From Cladochytrium replicatum (Eukaryota; Chytridiomycota; Chytridiomycetes; Cladochytriales; Cladochytriaceae): DNA of 64,000 nucleotides. The translations under genes were made by a program, and so were the position numbers. Under the pieces are notes generated by a model. That model worked only from the letters and a program-made list of their open reading frames with translations. It did not search any database and was not told the origin of the DNA. The DNA is taken from NCBI GenBank assembly GCA_025526935.1, contig JAHLKD010000001.1, forward strand, positions 1,240,001 to 1,304,000. The letters are read 5' to 3'. Of the stretch, positions 48,968 to 59,811 are shown one piece after another. Every line of letters begins with the position of its first letter. Positions within the stretch are counted from its first letter, which is position 1.

Positions 48968-50697
48968 ATGGAGAAGGCAATCGCGAATGTGAGTGCGGAT
49001 CTGGCGGTGGATATTTCATACTTGACAGCATGTTAGTATTTGTGCTCCACATGCAACCAGCCAATTAAGCTCGAGTCCCAGCTGCTAGAACCTTCAGCCG
49101 TTGAGGAGGCCATCGGTTAGTGTATAACGGTTCTCTTTATCTAGCCCGTTAACCTTCAATTTTGCAGGCTTCGTTTCGAGTCGACATCAATCAAACTCGA
49201 GTAGCAGACTTCATGGAACAGGAAGTGTGCCAACGGGAGGCCAATCACAATCCAGGCCGGGAGTGACTGACTCCTTCGTGATGCTGTCACAGTCTCAGCT
49301 TAAAGGACTGGGATCGGATGATCACAGCCGTTTGATTTTGAGTCATCGCTTACGTGTTGTAAGCAAGCTCTTTGACATGGCTTCCGCGATATCAGATGTG
49401 GAGCACCCATTGTGCCATGATTGTGCCGATGAACTCGGTATGAAGCTCGATAAGCGCCTGTCGGAAGTTCGGAAAGAAAAGGATACATATGCTGAGTATT
49501 TGGCGAAGCTGCAAGAAGAGGAGAAAGCTGGGTCGCAACCCTCAAAAGTCGACCTGGATGCCATCCTCGCACAGGTAAAATGAGCGCCCCAAACATAATG
49601 CTGAAAGATTGCCAACTCAGAAATACACTGAAAGGAAAAACAATCCATCCAACTTCTTCTCGATCTAGAATCCGAAAAAGACGCTCTAGTTGATGAATTG
49701 CATGAGCTTGAATCAGAGCTTCTACAACTGGAACAACTTGAGACAAAGTATGCATATTTTTTTTCAAGTGGGTCATTTCTTATGTTGTTTTCTGCTGAAG
49801 CTACTGGCTGGAGGTTAACCAGCTTCAGACCTCTATGGATCGTCATAGAGAAGAACGAGAAGCGCTGGTTCGCAAAAATGACTACATGACAAAGCAACTC
49901 GACGTTCTTCGGAAAACAAATGTTTACAATGACACTTTCCGAATATGGCACGACGGAGCATTTGGCACAATCAATGGTAATCGGAACCGCTGGAAGATGT
50001 TAACCGCATCTGAGAGTTCGCATTATAGGCTTCAGATTGGGCCGCCTGAAGAGCCAAATCGTAAGATAATTTGTATGTTGGACAAGTTAGCACAACTTAT
50101 GTTAATTAAGGTCGATTGGAGCGAAATTAACGCTGGGATGGGTCAAGCTCTGCTTCTCCTAGACACACTGGCGGCTAAACTGAATTTCACATTCAAAACG
50201 TACAGTCAAAATGCTTTTCAGTTGAACACAGCTAATCTGTGATTTAGATATCGTGTGGTACCGATGGGAAGCTTTTCCAGAATTGAACGGATAGAGCCAG
50301 ATAAGGCTAGCTTCGAGCTGTAAGTGTTCAAAATGAAATCATCGCCATGAGCTCCAGCTCATTTTGACACAGGTACGGCTCTGGAATTCCGTTTTGGAAT
50401 CGCCGATTTGATGGCGCATTAGTTGCCTTTCTGAACTGTCTGCAGCAATTGGGAGACTATGCCGAGCTAAAAGACGTGAAGTTTCGTTTGCCTTACCGGT
50501 GAGGCAGTAGTTCGACCAATTTTGCCTGAACAGACATTCACAGTCGGACCAGGATTTCGAAGGATAAGATTGGAGATACTTCGATCCGAGTCCAAGTTAG
50601 CAACGAAGAAGGCTGGACTCGTGCGCTGAAGTTTACATTGATTAACCTCAAATGGCTTCTTGCATTTTCTTGCAATCAAACTACAGCATCGAAGTAG
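48968..50697 (+). CDS. ATG6: Beclin-1/Atg6 autophagy protein
   Basis: Atg6 is a core subunit of the Vps34 PI3-kinase complexes in autophagy and vacuolar sorting. Exon 1 is short, MEKAIAN, with a perfect GTGAGT donor. Exon 2 begins YLCSTCNQPIKLE, the CxxC of the Beclin N-terminus. Then follow VTDSFVMLSQSQ (the DSFV motif), DVEHPLCHDCADELGMKLD (the HPLC-x2-C block), and a coiled coil (YAEYLAKLQEEEKAG, ESEKDALVDELHELESELLQ). The evolutionarily conserved domain reads TNVYNDTFRIWHDGAFGTIN, then YRVVPMGSFSRIERI, GSGIPFWNRRFDGALVAFLN and a last exon ending CNQTTASK at the TAG 50695-50697. It is convergent with DBP4, 74 bases away. Confidence 0.93.
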
Positions 50698-50771
50698 GTT
50701 TGTTTTTAGTTTGGCCGTGGTCCTTCCTTTAACAATAATGAATGGATATGTATTTGTAAATTCACTGCAAA

Positions 50772-53700
50772 TCATCTTCCAGACAGAAGCTCCAATGCCA
50801 AACTTTCGAGATCCTGAGTCCCAGCTGATTTCAATCTCCCCATAACCTTTCTCTTCTTTGTCGCCGGTTCATCGACCGGTTTGATTAAAGCCTCCCGACC
50901 GTATTGTTTTCCAGCAAGAGACTGCGTTTTCGTGGTCAGTCGACTGCTCGCCGCTCCATAATCATCCTCCTCCTCATTAAGGTCAACCGACATGGCCTCA
51001 TCACTCAGTTCTTCACCATCCTCTGAGTAATTGTCAATATCCTCATCCATGTCTTCCCAGCTTGGTCCTTCATCTTCGCTTTGCTCATCGACATCGCTCA
51101 TATTACGATCTTCATATTCCTCGTCATCGTCTCCAGCCGTCAAGCCCACTCCGCCTGCCGCTCCGTTGAGGGGTCGCTCGGTTCGCTCTTTCTCACGCTC
51201 CTTGAGCTTCTTCTTTAGTTTCTTTTCCTTCAAAAGAGCCTTTGCTCGTGCTTTGTCCAAACTGTCAGCATTCTTCATCAACTGCCCTTGCTCCGCAAGA
51301 TAATCGTCGGCATGTGCTTCAAGGGGTTTCGATGTTTTGGACTCGAACGATTCCAATGATTGTAACTCGTAAAGCGGGACCACCTACATATTCGTGAGTG
51401 ATAATTGTGTTGGATCGAAGATGTCACTCACGTTCCCCTCCTCATCGAAGTTGATCTTTGTTCCATGTCCAATCTTCTTCAATGCTTTCTCCCTTTCTCG
51501 CAGAATGCGTTTATGTGAAGGAGGGATAACTTCGCTCGGAAGCAATCGAACATCCTATTTCAAAGCAGAATCAGAATCAGTCATCCAATTTGAAACTCAG
51601 GGTAAAATGATGATTCGAACCTCTCCAGATTGATCGACTCGCCTCTTAACGGTCAAAAACTCTTCATCGGACTCGCCATCACCTCCGTGCAGCGTATCTT
51701 CTGGACCATCATCGTCATCATCGACCAACTTGGAGTAGTGCTCTGACAGCACGGTATTATTTTTCTTCTTGAACATTTTCTCGACTTTACTTCGAGTCTA
51801 GTTGACCAGAGTGAGCGGTGTATGAGCAAAGCACTTTGGTGAATGTGCGTACCTTTTTTGGTTGGTCATCCGCCGAGCTCTCATCATCATCCACCTCTTC
51901 AGTCTTTTGGTGGATGGCCTTTTTCGACTTCTTGTCGGATTTCTGTAGCGAATTGTATCAAGACCACATTGGTGTTATTCGCGCTGCAGCCTTTACCTTC
52001 ACAAATTTAATCTTTGGAGCGCCAGGAAGCCCATACGAGAGTGCATATTCCTCGATTGGAAGGGCGTGCACGTCAAATACTCTTTTGTTTGACTGAAGGT
52101 TGACCGAGCGAAGGTAGGAAATAAATGCCTACCAATCTCATATTTGAACAAATATATGCAAAACTGCCTCCACCTCAATGTCGTACCTTTTGACCAAGGT
52201 ATTTTGTCTCAGGATCCATCGAGCAGAAACCCGCAATCTTCCCCGATATGTCCTCCAACTTGGCCGGATTCATTTGAATTTGTTCTACAGGCACTTTACG
52301 TTGTGTCCAGAGATCCTGCATGCCTGCCTCCTCCGATGGAAGGAGGAACGTGAGAGCATTTCCAGATGACTCGTATCGTGCCGTTCGTCCCACGCGATGG
52401 ATGTATGTATCCACGGACTCGGGACAGTCGACTTGGACCACCCAATCCACAGCCGGGAAATCTAACCCACTATTCGAGTAACAACTAAGCGCCCCAAAAG
52501 GTTTTGTTTGATACTACAACGTACCGTGCAGCCACGTCCGTTGCGATAAGAATGATCGCCTTCTTTCGGCAAAAAGTCTCGAAAATGGAAACACGTTTCG
52601 GCTGTTTCTGCTTTCCATGGAGACAGAGAAGAGGAATACCTGGTTGTAGCTTGCAGAATATCTCATGGACAAATCGAACCTAAAGAATATGTCAGCACGG
52701 CTCTCAGGAAACATGTAATGATGCAAAACCTCACTTGTTTACAGCTCGATAGAAATATCAGTGTTTTTTGCTTTAGGTGCGTGCGTATAAAAGAGTACAA
52801 CACGGAAAGCTTCTTGCGCAAATCGACTACCATATATCTTTGGCTGAGTGATTGTGGTGTAGCCGAGCTGTCGGATTCGTGGACTGAAACATATTCGGGA
52901 GACTAGAATATATAGCAGCACCAGTTAACAATAGAGCCATAGAATAGCTAATTTATGTACCTGCAAGCTTAGTCGCGCAAGATCCTTCACCGACTTTGTT
53001 TGCGTTGCTGAAAACAAAAGAGTCTGACGCTCTTTCGGCAAGTTTTCAATGATGGCGTTCAACGCCTTCTCGAATCCCATGTCCAACACCCGATCCGCCT
53101 CGTCGAGAACTACAGGAGAACAACCAATGAGTGCGAAAATTACCACAAAGCTTTATAAAAATACCTAACATCTTTAGGTTGTCACAAATGAACGTGGGAG
53201 TCTCGTCCATGTGTTGCAACAATCGTCCAGGTGTGCAAATCAGAATGTTGAGTTTTCCAACACGCTCCTTTTCGGTTTTCACATCTTTTCCACCCCGACC
53301 ACCGATCAACAGGCCTGCACTAAACGAGTGATACCGACCGACAGATCGCAGCGCGTCAAAAATTTGAAGAGCAAGTTCACGAGTTGGGCTGATCACAATG
53401 GCACCAAGTCCATCAAGCGCCGTCCACTTCGATCGGTATAACGTTTCAAATATCTATCAATGAATGCTAAACAGGTGGTGAAGATATAGAGTGTAAAAAA
53501 CGTACTGGAATCAAAAACGCGAGAGTCTTTCCACTTCCAGTCTTCGCTGCTCCCAGGATATCCCGTTTAGTCAACGCGTGAGGAAGCGATGCAAGCTGGA
53601 TATCAGTCATCTCTACGAAGCTAGCCTGCGTCAATCCTTTCAGTGTAGGCTGGGAAATGGGCAACTCGGCAAATCGCCGACTCGATTGAAGCACCGTCAG

Positions 53701-53973
53701 AATGGAGTTCTTTAAACGGTTCACAGTCATAAGATGGCTTAAATTTATCTGAATGCTTCGTACCATTTGCTCGCATTGCTTCTCTATTCGTGCCAATTCC
53801 GCATCTTCGCTAGTCCTCTTTTCTCGCCGTTTCTGGCTCGCTGATTTTTGTTTGCTCGCCTTTTTATTGTCACCTTTTTTCTTATTTCCAGGTTTTGTTA
53901 TACTATCTTCCGTAATGCTAGCCTCCCCCTCGTCCCCCTCCAGTTCAAAATCTCGTCGACTTCGTTTTGCCAT
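50772..53973 (-). CDS. DBP4: DEAD-box RNA helicase DBP4/DDX10
   Basis: A nucleolar ATP-dependent RNA helicase of the Dbp4/Hca4 group, needed for 18S rRNA maturation and release of U14 snoRNA. From the ATG at 53973 ([17 protein letters not shown]) comes a basic leader, then the Q motif region [20 protein letters not shown]. Helicase motifs follow in order: [10 protein letters not shown], Ia [34 protein letters not shown] and [17 protein letters not shown]. The C-terminal part has [19 protein letters not shown] and an acidic block, ending [13 protein letters not shown] at 50772, as in DDX10. An in-frame upstream ATG at 54006 would overlap COQ4, so the later ATG is preferred. Confidence 0.92.
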
Positions 53974-54004
53974 CAGAGAAAGTGACAGGTCACGTGCGAA
54001 TGAC
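53974..54004. promoter_or_regulatory. 31-bp divergent promoter, DBP4/COQ4
   Basis: Start codons are 31 bases apart. The gap holds AGGTCACGTGCG, which contains an E-box-like CACGTG, but not the AAGCCAC element of other gaps. Function is inferred. Confidence 0.45.
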
Positions 54005-54775
54005 ATGTCAAAAATCAACTTTCCGTTCAAGGCCCTGAATGCAGCGTTCACGGCGCTGTTCGATCCACAGAGGGCAGGTGAGACGAATCAAAACCGGTTT
54101 CTTATAAAGAATCTCATCCTTTTATATTGCAGACATGGTGGCGACGCTTGGTGAAACCACCGGAATTTGCGGTCTGCGACGAATGCGGAACAACATGCTC
54201 CAGCATCCTACCGGGCGCAGGATCCTTCGGGAACGCCCCATCATCAATTCAGATACAATTGATCTGAATCGTCTGCGTCAGCTACCTCAAAATACGTTCG
54301 GCCAACAATACATCAAGTTTCTGGATGGACACGAGGTATCGCCGGACACCAGACCTCCAGTAAGCAACTCTGAGCCTTGCCAATTGGTCATAATTTGATC
54401 ATAGCCCAGGTTACTCTCATTGAGGACGAGGAGCTCGCGTACATCATGTTGCGTTATCGCCAAGTCCACGATTTTTGGCATGCACTAACAGGACTCGGAA
54501 TTTCGGTCGAAGCAGAGCTTGCACTCAAATGGTTCGAGTTCGCTCAGGCGGGGTTACCCGTTGCACTCCTCTCTGGCGTTGTGGGACCTCTACGTCTCTC
54601 GTCGGATGAAAGGAAACGATTGTTCAACCACTATGTTCCATGGGCCGTCCAGTGTGGTTCCAGCAGCGTGTTTCTGCTCAACGTCATGTACGAAGAACTT
54701 TTGACCGAAGACATTAACGTCGTCCGCAAAAATCTGGGCTTTATTCCGCCCCCACCGCAAATACATTATTACTGA
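54005..54775 (+). CDS. COQ4: Ubiquinone biosynthesis protein COQ4
   Basis: COQ4 is a mitochondrial inner-membrane-associated protein of the coenzyme Q synthesis complex. Exon 1 reads [20 protein letters not shown], the next begins [20 protein letters not shown], and the body has [20 protein letters not shown]. The family zinc motif HDxxH-x11-E is present as [17 protein letters not shown] (about 54470-54520). It ends [14 protein letters not shown] at the TGA 54773-54775. There are two introns. A clear presequence is not visible, so the true start could lie in an unrecognised upstream exon. The 3' end overlaps SCO1 by 7 bases. Confidence 0.93.
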
Positions 54776-55761
54776 CTTTCCTTTCCTTCCACTTTTGCCA
54801 ATTTTTCTTGCTTTGCTATGTTAAGAATCTTTTCGGTCACTGATTCAGCGGTCTCTGTGCGTCCAAAGTGGCCGAGGTACTCGCCATTGGGCGATATCAG
54901 GTAGAAGAAGATGGAGTGGTCCACCAAGTAGTCGGTTTCGTCGTCGTCTACAGCTCTTGGTGGGGAGGAGTAGTAGAGACGGTACCTTTTGGCAACCCAT
55001 TTGATCTGTTGGTGTGTACCCGTCAATCCTATGAACCCGGGATGAAATTCTGCAATAATTGTGAGATCAGATTTCGAAAGTGAAAGGACAAACTTGTTAC
55101 AAACGCACCATGGATGTATTCCCCAATCGATTCTACACTATCCCTCTTCGGATCGCAAGAGATGAAAATCGGAGCAAGGCTGTTGCTTTCAAAATCAGGG
55201 CTCTTCTCTGTGCAACAGAGGCCTTCAACAAAATTCCTACTGCTGACTACATCCAAACCTACCTAAGCTATCCACCACTTTCGCCATCTTCTCTAGTTCC
55301 TCCGGGCACACATCGGGACAGAATGTGTACCCAAAGTAAAGCAGCAAGTATTTCCCTCTAAAATCGATGTCCGTTACTGGTCTCCCTTCGTGATTGACCA
55401 GAGAGAAAGGACCTCCGACTAGTGGTCTCCCGTAACTACTGCCCTCTTCCTCCTTCCTTTCTCTCTCAGCAGCAGCACGCCGCCTCTCGTATTGGAAATA
55501 TCCGTAGAGCACTGCACCGGATACAGCAGAGAGAAGGACTGCTTGCAATGTAAGTCTCTGCAAAGCACATGAGATTAGCCGATGCATGAGTTGACGATAG
55601 CATTCACATACATTCCAATCTTCAAATGTATTTGATTCTTTCGGGGCTCTGACAGCAAATGATCTTCTTGGGAAGGGAGCTTTGATCCCGCAGCCTACGC
55701 AGGAAGTGGCCCGTGATGCAGATGCAGCCGCTACGCGTCGTGCCCACAGTCTGGCAAACAT
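54769..55761 (-). CDS. SCO1: Mitochondrial copper chaperone SCO1
   Basis: SCO1 delivers copper to the CuA site of cytochrome c oxidase subunit 2. The N-terminal exon is rich in Arg, Ala and Ser (MFARLWARRVAAASASRATS), a likely mitochondrial presequence. A transmembrane helix follows (LQAVLLSAVSGAVLYGYF), then the thioredoxin-like domain: GGPFSLVNHEGRPVTDIDFR, LLLYFGYTFCPDVCPEEL with the CxxxC copper site, and later DYLVDHSIFFYLISPNGEYL with the third copper ligand His. It ends AKVEGKESQ at 54769. At least two introns are required. It overlaps the stop of COQ4, another respiratory-chain gene, tail to tail. Confidence 0.95.
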
Positions 55762-56156
55762 TTAAGTTTGTGATCCGTTTGCGCTGGAGATGATGCAAAC
55801 CACGTCTCTGGAGACCAGCCACGTCTGCCTAAAGTTGGGGGTGAGAGCTGGACCGCCAATGTTATTCATAGTGGTTGTGTTATTTGGCTTCTCCAATGAA
55901 GAATTACAGATCGGAAAGACAGAACCAAGCTGAAGCAACAGCCATGCGTTGTATCGTAAATCTCTACGAAACTCTTCACAGCCGAAGGAAGAAAACAAAA
56001 AAGGGAGTGAGTAATGTAGAAGTTAAGAAAACCGAATCAAACATGGACGGAAACCGAATCAAACTAACACAGCGATGCTTTGAATGTGTTTACAAAAATC
56101 GAGCAGTCCGTTCCGCAAAAAACATGAATCCCTTCATCAAAACAACCCCGAAATCA
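55762..56156. other. Intergenic, nothing recognised
   Basis: About 395 bases between the SCO1 start and the ADAM stop. A basic plus-strand frame here has no motif and probably reflects non-coding DNA and the 3' UTR of the ADAM gene. Confidence 0.4.
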
Positions 56157-59100
56157 TCATCGCCTATATATCTTCTCCTCGTTCTTCTGAACCGATGCAG
56201 GAGGGGCTTTCACGGAAGTCGACGACGATGGTCCATTCCCTCTGCTGCTCCCTCCTCCACCGTTCCTATCCGAGCTCTTCTGTCTCGCCGCCTTCCTAGC
56301 CGCCTTCTCCCGCACCTGTTTGACCACATCGCTCCTCGACGTCGGCGTCGAAGGCGAAAGCGGCGCGTTAGGTGACATCGGTGGTGGTTCGGGCCTGCGT
56401 CCTGACCGACCGCCGGAACCTGTCCGCGACAGCGTCTCTCCAAGACTATTGAACGCTGCACGGCCCGTGCTTCCTGCTCGGTTGAGGGTATCACCAATGC
56501 TCGTGAATACGCCGAACCCAGCTTGTTGGACGTATTCGGTAACCGAAGGCCGTCTACCGTGCGGGCCTGACTGCGTCGGCCGTACGATTTCCCGAGCGGT
56601 ACTGCTCATATCCGGCTGGCGCATCTGGTTGCTCAGGGGTGTGGGCGATCGATTTTGTCCGCTCAGCCGAGAGGTCGATCGTTGTTCTTGGACTGGCCAG
56701 CTTGCAGGCGTGACCGACCGTGATGCGTCCAGAAGTGGTTTATTCTCCACCGGTGCTTTCTTGGTTTTCTTTTTCCGTCCTCCTCCACGGCAGAGTATGC
56801 ATCTGCAAATGGAGAGTAAAATAATCAATACAATCAAGGCTACTCCCACGACGACGGGAATCCCTATTTGTGGAGACTGCGATATGAATGCGTACACCGC
56901 GTCCACTATTTTCGGAAGGGTCAGCCTTGAGAAAATTTCTTCCCGAGAATCTGCACATACCAACGGAAGTGCCAGTTTTGCACTCTCCGGAGATGCATTT
57001 TCCAATGAAGCCGTAACCACATGGGGTACCGTCCCGGTAGTTCTTGCCAACACTCAAACATTGCGTTCCAGATGTTGCACAGGTGATTTTGCATTCGAAT
57101 CCAGTGCCAGTGCACGCTTTGGTCGTGCCTAGCTGCGGATTGTTGCATTGTTGGTCACTAATATGGGGTTTAATTCACAAAAAAATTTGATATGTACATA
57201 AATACACACCGGCTTGTGCACAGTCCTGACGCACATTTGCTATCAGAAAGTCCATTGTTACAGGTCGTACCATCTGTAACCAAGACGTCGGACGGGCACG
57301 TTGCGTTTGTGCCCGAACATGTTTCTGCAACGTCACACGGACCGTCCTGCGGCCTGCACACAAAGCCTTTTGGCTGTTCAGAAAGGACGGTCAGCAAACT
57401 CATTCACAACTCGGTCCCGTTTCGACACTCACTCGAATTTTGCACGAGCTACAGCATTCATCATTCTTGTCCGCGCACTGTGCACCAGCTTTGAGTTTGC
57501 AAGTGGCCGCATTACAGCATGGATCATTCTTGCACGCATCTCCGACACCACAATCGCACTCTTCACCAGCCTCCTTGATCCCGTTCCCGCAGATGTTCGC
57601 TGAAAGCGGTGGGATCGTTCCTGTTGTCTTCAGGCACGATCCCAGCCGCGGAAAGCTGCTGCAAACGGACTTTACTGTGCACTGTGAAAACGTGTTGGTA
57701 GTTGAGCCGTCCGTAGGATGCATAATGAACGCTCCTTTGCAATCGCAACCATCACACGGGCAGCATCCGCAATTGTTGCCACTGCAAGGACACTGATCGC
57801 TTGTACAGTCATGGATCGCGTTGAAATTGTGTCCAATTTCGTGGGCAACGACTTTCCATTCGGTCGTTGTGGTGGATGAAACGCCGGCGCCAGACACAAA
57901 CGCCTCTGAGGCTGTGCCCGGGCTTTGTGTAGTCACGTCGGTTTGACAAACCGCACCTAGCCATGCAACTCCCACAGACGCGCCCGATGAGCAAGTCGTC
58001 AACAAGTGCCACAATCCCGCATCCGCGGACTGCGTCCCCCGCCATTTTGAAAAGTCGCTCAACCGATTGTTGATAGTGTAGGAAGTTTTGCACTCAGAGT
58101 TCCATCTCAGATTTGGATCGTTGGGTGTGCAGGTTTTCATGATGGTGACGTTGATCAGGCGTAGGGCGATGTTGAACGTTTGTTGGTATACTAGTGACGC
58201 CGAGTTCCAGTCACTTAAAAGTGACTGAAGCACGCGAGTTTCGGAAGAACCCTGTGACGCGTAGTACGTGCAGTCCGCTGCCGCAGCCATGTAGAGAATA
58301 CGCTGCGATGTCGGACAGCCAGAGTTGACAGCAGAATTCTGGCGTTTTGTAAGGAAGCCAGCTTTGCCGGTTCCCTGCATTTTCCAGCTTTCATACTCGA
58401 TCGACGCATTCGATGACGCCGTGTTAAACCCACAAGATCGCTGCACATCCCCACCAAAAACATCTCGCTTCCAATGATCCATCGGCAAAGAATCTCCGAA
58501 CAATTCAGCGACACCATCTGGGTCACTATCACTGTCCACTGTAATTATCATCCGTGTCCTCATTGGTCTACTTCGCGATGAAAGTGACTGTGTGTGAGGA
58601 TCAACGTCGTATCTCTCCTTGATGCGCTTGTAGTGCTCCGTCTCATAAATGTGGAACATCGTTGATCCAATGGTGAACGTCCCCTCAAATAACATGTCAG
58701 ACCATGAGCGGTCGAACCTGTAATGCCATTGTAAGTTCAAACACATAGCTACGTACGATGTGACTAACCTGAAAGATTCGAATATAATGCTCGCCCATCC
58801 AACACTCCTACGGTCTAAGCCCTCGACAACATCTCCTTGGTATGCCGGCGCGCTCGGAAGCGCGAATTGGGTTTCAACGGTATGTTTTTCATTCGAGCCT
58901 GGACTGCCTTGCACCGTTACAAACGTGGTATGGTGTACCAAGTCCGTGTTGTGCTTCAGTGAAAGTCGGAACGTCCTGTTGAATGCCTGTCAAAGTCAAA
59001 TTCTTTAGCTTACGGACCATACAGAGCGAATATAAAAAACGTACGGAGAAGACCAAGTTGAGTCGCTTCCCGCCTCCAGAGACATCAATGTCGACAATGC

Positions 59101-59242
59101 GCACAAAGTCAAGGTGACGAATGTGCCGCTGTGAACGCACGCTGTCGGCATGTGCGGATTGGGGGTGGAACAGAGCTGCAAGAAGCAAAACGAGCACGAA
59201 GAACACGCGGGGAGTCTGTGGTGGGCTCGATGGTGCCTTCAT
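56157..59242 (-). CDS. Membrane-anchored ADAM metalloprotease with disintegrin domain
   Basis: A type I membrane zinc protease of the ADAM family. A signal peptide begins [20 protein letters not shown] (ATG 59242). The prodomain contains [15 protein letters not shown] and [20 protein letters not shown]. The reprolysin catalytic domain has the extended zinc site [12 protein letters not shown] (about 57808-57845), followed by a Cys-rich insert and an IMHPTDG Met-turn. The disintegrin domain starts [20 protein letters not shown], and a Cys-rich region continues to about 56960. One transmembrane helix ([20 protein letters not shown], about 56830) precedes a basic cytoplasmic tail rich in Ser, Pro and Arg, ending NEEKIYRR at 56157. 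All catalytic residues look intact. Few fungi carry ADAMs; substrates are unknown. Confidence 0.93.
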
Positions 59243-59640
59243 TGTGAGGGTTGCACAGCCGGTCCCCAAACGCAATTGCACGTCGCTTATACAAAACAAT
59301 ACAATCTGATAAATTAATTTATTAGGAGATATATAATTCAATGAGTGTGGCGTTGTGCCGCACACTGTTGGGTGTTTGGCGATCAATAATCGTACGGAGC
59401 GTGTAGTTGGTTGCATGATCCATGAAATTATGAAAGGACACCACTCGGATACGATAAATTCATCGTACAGTGCTTCTTTCTGGTTAATCGCTGCTTAGAG
59501 TGATCTCGACGAAATTAGCACAAGGATAGCTTTCATTGTCTGATGTCGTTCTTTCAAAATGGGTTCAATATATACCCCTTTATTATTATAATGTGAGTTG
59601 CTGGACAGATCCCCCGAATTTGGGACTTTCGAAGCAAACA
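59243..59640. other. AT-rich intergenic DNA
   Basis: Upstream region of the ADAM gene. It is AT-rich near 59305-59340. No further feature was recognised before the tandem repeat. Confidence 0.4.
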
Positions 59641-59811
59641 GAAAACAAGAACATCAGGCAAACACATCCTCACAGGAAAACAAGAACATCAGGTAAACAC
59701 CCCTTCTTGAACATCCTCACAGAAAACAAGAACATCCGACAAACACCCCTTCTTGAACATCCTAACAGAAAACAAGAACATCAGACAAACACCCCTTCTT
59801 GAACATCCAAG
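59641..59811. repeat. 46-bp tandem repeat
   Basis: Direct tandem copies with a 46-base period, marked by AAACACCCCTTCTTGAACAT beginning at 59695, 59741 and 59787 and by GAAAACAAGAACATC between them. A first, shorter unit (35 bases) begins at 59660. There are no unique spacers, so it is not a CRISPR array. It sits directly downstream of the Fanzor C-terminal codons, read on the minus strand. Confidence 0.9.

Noticed and set aside
56320-57132. 270-codon plus-strand frame
   Set aside because: Antisense shadow of the ADAM tail and Cys-rich exons, with no domain signal.
59641-59811. CRISPR-like array
   Set aside because: The units are contiguous tandem copies with no unique spacers, and the genome is eukaryotic.
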